This document shows, piece by piece, positions 6,064-10,908 of a DNA stretch of 10,908 nt (positions are counted from its first letter, which is position 1; the number at the start of each line of letters is the position of its first letter). The stretch is from Bacillota bacterium (GTDB taxonomy: Bacteria > Bacillota > Clostridia > Lachnospirales > Lachnospiraceae). The translations under genes were made by a program, and so were the position numbers. The DNA is taken from positions 1-10,908 of the forward strand of contig JAEZXP010000062.1 of NCBI GenBank assembly GCA_023419655.1, in the 5' to 3' direction. The notes beneath the pieces are model-generated. The model saw only the letters and a list, made by a program, of their open reading frames with translations, was not told the origin of the DNA and ran no database searches.

Positions 6064-7629
6064 CTATTTATTTTTCTTTTTCAGACGGCAGGTATCAAAA
6101 GCATCCCTCATGGCAGGATTATTAATCATCTTCCCATGATAATCAAATCTTGAGCCATGGCAGGGGCAGTCCCAAGTCATCTCATTCTGGTTCCATTCCA
6201 GCTTACAGCCAAGATGAGGGCATTTGGTCGTTACAAAATAATACTTGTCATCCTTATCACGATACACGCCCACTCTCTGGCCTCCATGCCTGATAACGCC
6301 TGCCTTGCCCTTCTCAATATCCTTCAGCCTGTCATGGGGAATTTTCAGATGCTCTGATAATAGACTGATGGTAATAATTGCTGCATCCTTTAAAAATACC
6401 CGGCTGCCTGACAGCATCAATCTTCTTGGAGTAAACACCTTACGGTACTCATTTTCCTTTCCGGTAATCATATCACTGATGGTCATGGCTGATACCATGG
6501 AGCTTGTCATTCCCCATTTATTAAATCCCGTAGCCACATAGATATTCGGTGTGCGGACAGAATATCTGCCTATATAGGGAACGGAATCCGGTGTCATGCA
6601 GTCCTGACTGGACCATGTATATTTTACATGGGCATCCGGATACCATTTCTTTGCTGCTTGCTCAATTTTTGCATATGCATCTGGCGGCTGGTACTTTCCT
6701 ACACGGTGGCTGCCGCCTCCGAGAATTAGATAATCCTTATATTTTCTAAAAGTAAAACCGTCCGGGTCAGCATCCAGATACATCCCATCCAGTCCATTCC
6801 TGTTCGGGTTGTATCCTTCCAAAGCCGTCAGATAAGAACGCTCCTGATGAAGCCTTATAAAATAATATCCGGGAATATTAATAAAAGGATAATGAGTGGC
6901 TATAACAACTTTCTTAGCCTTTACACTTCCCTGGTCAGTCAGTATCAGTCCGTTCCTATTAATCTGGGTTACACGGGTGTTCTCATATATGCTTAACGTA
7001 TCTGCAACCGTGTCAAGGAATTTGAGAGGATGAAATTGAGCCTGATTGTCAAACCGTACTGCCGCCTTAACCTCAAAGGGCAGCGTGGTCTCCTTCGTAA
7101 AAGAAGCCGGCAATCCAAGCCGCTGCGCCGCTTCCACTTCCTGCCTAATCTTCTGCTCATCATCAAGCGTATAAACATAGTTCGGAAGAACTTCATAATC
7201 ACAATCAATCTGAAGCCTCTTCATAATTTTTTCATATTCTTTTATCGCCAATTGATTTGCCATGGCATATTCCCAGGCTCTTTGCTCTCCCTTATACGTC
7301 AATAGCTTTTTATATATTAAGCTATGCTGGGAAGTTATCTTTGCGGTAGTATTCTTCGTTATTCCGCCGCCGGCTTTCCTGCATTCAAGGACAACCACAG
7401 GCACACCCCGGCTTTGCAGCATGTACGCGGTAAGTACCCCTGCAAGACCTGCCCCGATAATTGCCACCTCCGTACTTATCTCTCCTTTAAGTGCAGGTCT
7501 GGCCGTCTTCTCATTCACCGATTTATCTTTTCTTTCATTATAACGGTATTGCTCCTGAATCCATAAGGATTCACCCCGTTCGATTCCTTCTTCTTTAAAA
7601 GTCCCGTTTTCCTTCCATAGAATATCCAT
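6064..7629 (-). CDS. FAD-dependent oxidoreductase with C-terminal Rieske [2Fe-2S] domain
   Basis: This is a 521-residue two-domain redox protein of the DAO-type FAD oxidoreductase superfamily, similar in layout to Bacillus YhfW. Residues 55-70 hold the dinucleotide-binding motif VAIIGAGLAG. The N-terminal two thirds match the FAD fold, and a GFNKWG segment lies near its end. The C-terminal Rieske domain has C470-P-H472 and C488-x-x-H491 as cluster ligands. C475 and C490 are placed like the disulfide pair of high-potential Rieske proteins (CPHLGC and CPCHGS). The open frame extends upstream to 7803, but that extension is read through the tRNA-Asn gene. The ATG at 7629 has GAGGTG about 6 nt upstream and is chosen. 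Substrate and partners are unknown. There is no signal peptide, so it is probably cytoplasmic. It ends in a Lys-rich tail. No promoter or strong terminator was identified. Confidence 0.88.
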   Translation of the reverse strand: MDILWKENGTFKEEGIERGESLWIQEQYRYNERKDKSVNEKTARPALKGEISTEVAIIGAGLAGVLTAYMLQSRGVPVVVLECRKAGGGITKNTTAKITSQHSLIYKKLLTYKGEQRAWEYAMANQLAIKEYEKIMKRLQIDCDYEVLPNYVYTLDDEQKIRQEVEAAQRLGLPASFTKETTLPFEVKAAVRFDNQAQFHPLKFLDTVADTLSIYENTRVTQINRNGLILTDQGSVKAKKVVIATHYPFINIPGYYFIRLHQERSYLTALEGYNPNRNGLDGMYLDADPDGFTFRKYKDYLILGGGSHRVGKYQPPDAYAKIEQAAKKWYPDAHVKYTWSSQDCMTPDSVPYIGRYSVRTPNIYVATGFNKWGMTSSMVSAMTISDMITGKENEYRKVFTPRRLMLSGSRVFLKDAAIITISLLSEHLKIPHDRLKDIEKGKAGVIRHGGQRVGVYRDKDDKYYFVTTKCPHLGCKLEWNQNEMTWDCPCHGSRFDYHGKMINNPAMRDAFDTCRLKKKNK

Positions 7630-7745
7630 ATCATTCACCTCAAGGGTAGATTTAGCAAAAACCATGGAATATATACAATTCCTGAAAAATATTAATCGGA
7701 TTAATGATCCTATGGACCTCATGACAGAAAACAGCAATAAAAAAA

Positions 7746-7817
7746 CTCCCCGAGTAGGGCTCGAACCTACAACCCCGCGGTTAACAGCCGCGTGCTCTAC
7801 CATTGAGCTATCGAGGA
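7746..7817 (-). tRNA. tRNA-Asn (anticodon GUU)
   Basis: A 72-nt cloverleaf reads from TCCTCGATAGCTC to the discriminator G on the minus strand. The acceptor TCCTCGA pairs with TCGGGGA (one G-U). The anticodon stem CGCGG/CCGCG encloses CTGTTAA with GTT (7785-7783), and the T-arm has GGTTCGAGCCC. No CCA is encoded. A T7 tract follows immediately and may help termination. Confidence 0.97.
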
Positions 7818-7827
7818 ATATGATATT

Positions 7828-7856
7828 ATTTTAGTCTTCTGCATAGTATATGTCAA
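7828..7856 (-). promoter_or_regulatory. Promoter of tRNA-Asn
   Basis: On the minus strand TTGACA (7856-7851), a 17-nt spacer and TAAAAT (7833-7828) lie 10 nt before the mature tRNA-Asn 5' end. Near-consensus hexamers and ideal spacing support it. It faces away from the tRNA-Leu promoter. Confidence 0.75.
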
Positions 7857-7914
7857 TATATTTCAGTTTATTTTATTCGCCAATAATTTTGTTGTTTCCT
7901 ATGATATTTTATAG

Positions 7915-7943
7915 TTGAAAATAAAATACCGTTATGTTATAAT
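7915..7943 (+). promoter_or_regulatory. Promoter of tRNA-Leu
   Basis: TTGAAA (7915-7920), a 17-nt spacer and a perfect TATAAT (7938-7943) lie 30 nt before tRNA-Leu. This leaves room for a short 5' leader removed by RNase P. Confidence 0.85.
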
Positions 7944-7973
7944 CTAATTCGTTCCGTATAAAGAACAGAATAT

Positions 7974-8058
7974 GCAGTTGTGGCGGAATTGGCATACGCG
8001 CTAGATTCAGGTTCTAGTCCGGGTTAACTGGGTAGGGGTTCAAGTCCCCTCAACTGCA
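7974..8058 (+). tRNA. tRNA-Leu (anticodon CAG)
   Basis: An 85-nt class-II tRNA. The acceptor GCAGTTG pairs perfectly with CAACTGC, with discriminator A at 8058. The anticodon stem CTAGA/TCTAG encloses TTCAGGT with CAG at 8008-8010. The long variable arm pairs CCGG with CTGG, and the T-arm is GGGGTTCAAGTCCCC. The A73 discriminator and long variable arm fit tRNA-Leu. No CCA is encoded. Confidence 0.97.
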
Positions 8059-8061
8059 CTT

Positions 8062-8106
8062 AAGAAGTAGAGGTTCGTGACGTAAGTTATGGACCTCTAC
8101 TTCTTT
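8062..8106 (+). terminator. Hairpin just downstream of tRNA-Leu, probable terminator
   Basis: AAGAAGTAGAGGTTC (8062-8076) pairs along 15 bp with GGACCTCTACTTCTT (8091-8105), with one G-U pair and a 14-nt loop. It begins 4 nt after the tRNA. The following T-rich tract is short (TTTAG), so termination may be incomplete; the hairpin may also act in 3'-end processing. Confidence 0.6.
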
Positions 8107-8121
8107 AGTAAAGTTCGGAAT

Positions 8122-8177
8122 TGAACCCCGGTGGGGTTCATACCTGAACAGAGTTCAGGTTGTCCCCATCAACTGCA
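8122..8177 (+). other. Two tandem perfect hairpins plus a tRNA-Leu 3'-end-like fragment
   Basis: TGAACCCC-GGT-GGGGTTCA (8122-8140) and ACCTGAAC-AGA-GTTCAGGT (8142-8160) are consecutive stems of exactly 8 bp with 3-nt loops. They are followed by GTCCCCATCAACTGCA (8162-8177). The tRNA-Leu 3' end 119 nt upstream reads GTCCCCTCAACTGCA, identical except for one inserted A. TTCAGGTT in the second hairpin also matches the tRNA-Leu anticodon loop. The tract therefore looks like rearranged tRNA-Leu debris, possibly a scar of integration at the tRNA 3' end. It lacks a matching 5' half and cannot form a cloverleaf. Confidence 0.5.
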
Positions 8178-8182
8178 TTAGA

Positions 8183-8228
8183 AAAGACATAGCTTTCTCA
8201 CCAAGGGAAGGTTATGTCTTTCTTTATA
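8183..8228 (+). terminator. Rho-independent terminator after the tRNA-Leu region
   Basis: AAAGACATAGC (8183-8193) pairs with GTTATGTCTTT (8211-8221), with one G-U pair, and a further CTTTC/GGGAAG pairing continues inward. A T-rich run (TCTTTATAT) follows. It separates the tRNA-Leu transcript from the lipoprotein gene. Confidence 0.65.
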
Positions 8229-8302
8229 TAGCAAAGTATGTTATTATCGATGAGAAATGTATTACAGTGCGGATGATTTATATTTTTGAAAGGAGAACTA
8301 CA

Positions 8303-8758
8303 GTGAAAAAATGGTTGCTGCCTTGCTGTGCGCTTATCATGCTGCTCTTTTTATTTGGCTGTTCATCGAGCCAAGGGGATATGCCAAAAGAAAAATACAA
8401 TATGGATGGTTCCATGGCCCTGGGGGCCACAGATGACGAGAGCTTGGATAAAACCAAGGTCACTTATTCTGTTGTGGTTTATGGCGCCAAGGGGGACATT
8501 GAAAATATTGACACCCACGAACCCCTCATCAACATGGACCATCCCGATTTGATGCTGGAAAATGGACCCCACCATGCAGAGATGAAGGGTACGGAAACCG
8601 GGAAACCCTATTGGGACATCTCGGGGAGTTTTGTGTTTGATACAGTGGGAAAAAGTAAAGAGGAAATAGATGCAATGGAGTTGTTTCAAGGAATCAAGCT
8701 GGTCGATAAAAATAACGAAGAGTACATCCTCAAATTTCAATATAAAGCCACAAAATAA
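8303..8758 (+). CDS. Putative lipoprotein of unknown function
   Basis: The gene encodes 151 residues from a GTG start. An ATG at 8267 in the same frame is rejected because AGGAG sits 7 nt before the GTG and the protein from GTG begins with a textbook lipoprotein signal. That signal is MKKWLL, a hydrophobic core of about 12 residues, and the lipobox LFGC with Cys20 as the lipidation site. The mature part is Ser/acid-rich, then contains a beta-like segment (VTYSVVVYGAKGD) and a central stretch dense in His, Met, Asp and Glu (THEPLINMDHPD, PHHAEMKG). Near the C-terminus are ISGSFVFDTVG and GIKLVDKN. It probably lies on the outer face of the membrane. The His/Met cluster could bind metal, but that is a guess. 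No family is recognised. It is monocistronic, with terminators on both sides. Confidence 0.75.
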   Translation: MKKWLLPCCALIMLLFLFGCSSSQGDMPKEKYNMDGSMALGATDDESLDKTKVTYSVVVYGAKGDIENIDTHEPLINMDHPDLMLENGPHHAEMKGTETGKPYWDISGSFVFDTVGKSKEEIDAMELFQGIKLVDKNNEEYILKFQYKATK

Positions 8759-8853
8759 ATGCTTTGCGAAGCTACAAAACGGGAATTTATTGGCCAAGTT
8801 ACAGTCAGTCTCTCGCCATTTTGAAAATTTTTTTCCGCTGTGCTTACAGCAAA

Positions 8854-8890
8854 GGCATAATTTCCTCTCATGAGAAATTATGTCTTTTTT
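8854..8890 (+). terminator. Rho-independent terminator of the lipoprotein gene
   Basis: GGCATAATTTC pairs with GAAATTATGTC (11 bp, one G-U pair) around a short loop, and six Ts follow at 8885-8890. A small perfect hairpin, GCTGT-GCTT-ACAGC, lies just upstream (8838-8851). Confidence 0.8.
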
Positions 8891-8988
8891 ATTGCAATGT
8901 GATATTATGAGTACAGTGGCACTTGTATTCGCCTATAAAGAGGATTTCGCGACGGAATTTCTATATTTAGATGCGGGAGGGTAGTGTT

Positions 8989-9314
8989 ATGAAAAAGGAT
9001 TTTTCTGCAAGACCTGAAAAAAATCACTGAACCATGGTGTACATGGCAGGCCTTTTTGACAGCTAAAAGTCCAGGCAAAGAGCAAACCTGATATTGTCTT
9101 TAAAGGCAGTACTTCTCTGTGCAAATGTTACAAGCTTATTCATCGTTTTTCTGAGGATATTGACCTGATTTATGACAACAGCAGGCACAAGATGTCCGAA
9201 GCAAAACGAGGAGATTTTTCGAACTATATCATTCAGAAAACCAAAAACTGAGGCTTGGAGTTACTAAATCAGAATGATATCAAAAGCCGGAGAAATTTTA
9301 ACTTCGGGCTGTAA
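8989..9314 (+). pseudogene. Decayed AbiEii-type nucleotidyltransferase toxin gene
   Basis: A start at 8989 (GGGAGG upstream) gives MKKDFSARPEKNH before a TGA at 9028. Reading then has to change frame. From 9084 another frame encodes KPDIVFKGSTSLCKCYKLI and continues HRFSEDIDLIYD. That is the core of AbiEii/AbiGii-type nucleotidyltransferases: a G-S/G-T-S-L substrate loop followed by R-F-S-E-D-I-D with the metal-binding Asp pair. After a TGA at 9249 the same frame continues with NQNDIKSRRNFN, matching the family's DIRSRRDFNRY region, and stops at 9312-9314. Family members run to about 250-300 residues, so the 3' part is missing. Frameshifts, in-frame stops and 3' loss make it non-functional. 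No intact antitoxin is present. A 25-codon ORF at 8907-8984, ending 4 nt before the start, could be an antitoxin remnant but has no recognisable motif. Confidence 0.75.
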
Positions 9315-9857
9315 TTACTTATATGATAGAAACTCCGTTCCATCCTCAAGCGCCTTCCACACAAAACTCTGTTCCTCCATTACCATGTAAGAATTCGTAC
9401 TGCTTTCCTTCGGTATGGATACAGAGCCGGGATTTATATATACATAGTTCTCATATTTAACGCACTTGGGAATATGGGTATGTCCGTACAGTAGTATATC
9501 CCCTTTCTGTAAGGGCGGCAGATTATCTTCATTATATTTGTGTCCATGGGTTGCATAGATTGTATGTCCTCTGGTTGAAATAATGGCATAATCCGCCATG
9601 ATTGGAAATTCAAGAACCATCTGGTCGACTTCCGAATCACAATTGCCGCGCACACACAGCAGATTGTCCTTCATCTCATTCAATATAGTGATTACCTCCT
9701 TGGGCGCATAGTCCCTTGGAAGTTCATTGCGCGGTCCATGGTATAAAAGGTCCCCGAGTAAAAGCAGTTTGTCGGCTTCTTCCCTCAGGAAGGCTTCTTT
9801 CATGAGCCTGCAATAGTAAGAAGAACCATGAATATCAGACGCTATCATTAATTTCAT
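9315..9857 (-). CDS. yfcE: YfcE-family metallophosphoesterase
   Basis: A 180-residue phosphodiesterase of the calcineurin-like superfamily, close to the E. coli YfcE length (184). E. coli YfcE hydrolyses artificial phosphodiesters with Mn2+; its physiological substrate is unclear. All metal-binding motifs are present in order: SDIHG (D8, H10), GDLLYHGPRN (35-44), GNCD (71-74), HGH (104-106) and GHTH (125-128). A start 7 codons further upstream (9878) is possible, but AAGGAG lies about 9 nt before the ATG at 9857 and that start gives the family N-terminus MKLMIASDIHGS. The stop codon directly abuts the convergent decayed toxin gene, which fits an insertion or deletion ending there. No terminator is seen. 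Confidence 0.93.
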   Translation of the reverse strand: MKLMIASDIHGSSYYCRLMKEAFLREEADKLLLLGDLLYHGPRNELPRDYAPKEVITILNEMKDNLLCVRGNCDSEVDQMVLEFPIMADYAIISTRGHTIYATHGHKYNEDNLPPLQKGDILLYGHTHIPKCVKYENYVYINPGSVSIPKESSTNSYMVMEEQSFVWKALEDGTEFLSYK

Positions 9858-9892
9858 CTCTTCTTTCTCCTTTTTCATTCATTTATCATCAC

Positions 9893-9999
9893 TTATTTGC
9901 AATATTCTTTTCCTGCTCGGAATCCTGCCTCTAACCCACTTACATGGCTAATCATAACAAGGCTTCTTCATCCTCAGCTATTTCTTGTATTCCTGTCAT
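9893..9999 (-). pseudogene. Possible decayed small ORF upstream of yfcE
   Basis: On the minus strand ATG 9999 opens MTGIQEIAEDEEALL and stops at TGA 9952. A second frame overlapping that stop (ATG at 9955) reads MISHVSGLEAGFRAGKEYCK and ends at 9893. Joined by one frameshift they would give a small protein-like sequence of about 35 residues. No family is recognised and no ribosome-binding site is convincing, so this may be chance. The rest of the 279-nt gap between yfcE and the next gene is AT-rich, including a run of ATTA repeats at 10030-10046, with no firm promoter. Confidence 0.2.
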
Positions 10000-10157
10000 A
10001 TTCTCTATTGTACCAGAAAGGACCTAATGTATAATTAATTAATTATTTTCTCATATTCTCCCGCTAAATACAAGAGCATTTGAAGAGGTATATATATTCA
10101 CATAAGTTATTCCCTTTAATATATTATTACATAACCAATATTTTGGAGGACATTTTT

Positions 10158-10908
10158 ATGTGTACGGCAATGACCCTGCAATCCCAGTCTGGAGAACAAT
10201 TCTTTGGACGAACCATGGATTTCTCCCATGATATCATACCTCAGCTTTATGTCGTGCCCAGTTATTATGAGTGGAACAGCAGCCTCGACAATACCCTTTT
10301 AAGGAATCCCTATCGCTTTATTGGACTTGGTCAGGAACTTGACGGAATGCTGGGGTTTTTTGATGGCGTCAATGAGAAAGGCTTTGCCGCCGCGGTCCTG
10401 TATTTTGCCGGATATGCCAGGTATGATGCAAAATCTGCCGACAAAGCTGCCAGACCAATTGCATCCATTGATTTTCTCCATTATATCCTGGGCAGATGCG
10501 CCTCTGTGAAAGAGTTATCCGAGCTGATAGACCATATCTCCATCAGAGGGATTCCGGATCCGGTTACCAATACCGTCGCACCGCTGCACTGGATTGCCAC
10601 TGACAGAAGCGGAGCCTGCGCCGTAATCGAGCCGACGGAAAGGGGTCTGATATTAATTGACAATCCCATCGGTATTATGGCTAACAGCCCTGATTTCCAA
10701 TGGCATATGACAAATTTGAGAAATTACATGGGAGCTGCTCCGGCACAAACAGAGGAGGTCTTCTGGGATGGCGTACGATTAACTCCTTTTGGCCAGGCTG
10801 GAGGAACCTTCTCTTTGCCGGGGGGCTTCACCTCTCCGGAGCGCTTTGTGCGGACCGCTTATCTGAAAGCACATTTACCGCAGCCAAAGGATTGCCAAGA
10901 AGCAATTG
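10158..10908 (+). CDS. Choloylglycine hydrolase/penicillin V acylase family amidase, 3'-truncated by the window edge
   Basis: An Ntn-hydrolase that cleaves amide bonds of conjugated bile salts or related N-acyl compounds. Removal of Met1 exposes Cys2, the nucleophile, in MCTAM. The family's active-site residues fall in the expected places: R18 and D21 in GRTMDFSHD, N176 in ANSP (equivalent to Asn175), and R229 in SPERFVR (equivalent to Arg228). Residue 82 is Tyr (VLYF), as in Bacillus sphaericus penicillin V acylase; bile salt hydrolases have Asn there. Other family blocks are DGVNEKGF (69-76), HMTNLRNY (183-190) and LPGGFTSPERF (220-230). GGAGG lies 8 nt before the ATG. The family is about 320-340 residues; 250 are visible. 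No signal peptide is present, so it is probably intracellular. Whether it acts on bile salts is open. Confidence 0.9.
   Translation, partial: MCTAMTLQSQSGEQFFGRTMDFSHDIIPQLYVVPSYYEWNSSLDNTLLRNPYRFIGLGQELDGMLGFFDGVNEKGFAAAVLYFAGYARYDAKSADKAARPIASIDFLHYILGRCASVKELSELIDHISIRGIPDPVTNTVAPLHWIATDRSGACAVIEPTERGLILIDNPIGIMANSPDFQWHMTNLRNYMGAAPAQTEEVFWDGVRLTPFGQAGGTFSLPGGFTSPERFVRTAYLKAHLPQPKDCQEAI

Noticed and set aside
5950..6153. Plus-strand 67-residue ORF
   Set aside because: It is antisense to the promoter and the end of the FAD-Rieske gene, has no ribosome-binding site, and has no protein-like motif.
8050..8177. Current attachment sites of an integrated element
   Set aside because: The TCAACTGCA repeats are only 119 nt apart and no integrase or element lies between them. 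They can only be a scar, if related to integration at all.
10030..10046. AT-rich TTAATTAATTAA palindrome as an operator
   Set aside because: Simple low-complexity AT sequence in an intergenic region. No paired site or positioned promoter supports a regulator-binding call.

Overview
The window looks like a chromosomal segment from a low-to-mid GC member of the Clostridia, probably Lachnospiraceae-like. This is inferred from strong AGGAGG ribosome-binding sites, tight overlapping operons, tRNA genes without an encoded CCA end, an archaeal-type split glutamate synthase, and a choloylglycine-hydrolase family gene of the kind common in gut Firmicutes. No species can be named from sequence alone.

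Positions 1-6004 (minus strand) hold one operon, read right to left. It starts from a near-consensus promoter (TTGACA, 17 nt, TATACT) and a leader that folds into a roughly 90-nt hairpin ending in a U-tract. The genes are a class-II glutamine amidotransferase subunit, a ferredoxin-FMN glutamate synthase-type subunit, purC, purB and purA (purA runs off the left edge). The first four genes are separated by overlaps or short gaps. Between purB and purA lie three tandem units, each a palindrome in which a Shine-Dalgarno sequence is followed by its own anti-Shine-Dalgarno sequence. PurC and PurA are the two aspartate-adding ligases of purine synthesis, and PurB removes fumarate after both steps. 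The operon therefore joins glutamine/glutamate handling to the aspartate-dependent nitrogen steps of AMP synthesis.

Positions 6064-8225 hold a minus-strand FAD oxidoreductase with a C-terminal Rieske domain, then divergent tRNA-Asn(GUU) and tRNA-Leu(CAG) genes with facing sigma-A promoters. Downstream of tRNA-Leu is a 15-bp hairpin, two tandem perfect 8-bp/3-nt hairpins, a fragment resembling the 3' end of the same tRNA-Leu, and a terminator.

Positions 8303-10908 look accessory: a small lipoprotein of unknown function with a terminator, a decayed AbiEii-type nucleotidyltransferase toxin gene, an intact YfcE-family phosphodiesterase on the opposite strand, a possible decayed small ORF, and the start of a choloylglycine hydrolase/penicillin V acylase family enzyme that carries Tyr82, the acylase-type residue, in its active site.

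The most interesting unexplained signals are the long leader hairpin with an overlapping 40-codon ORF, the tandem Shine-Dalgarno palindromes before purA, and the tRNA-Leu-derived debris. No complete new defence or mobile system is visible.
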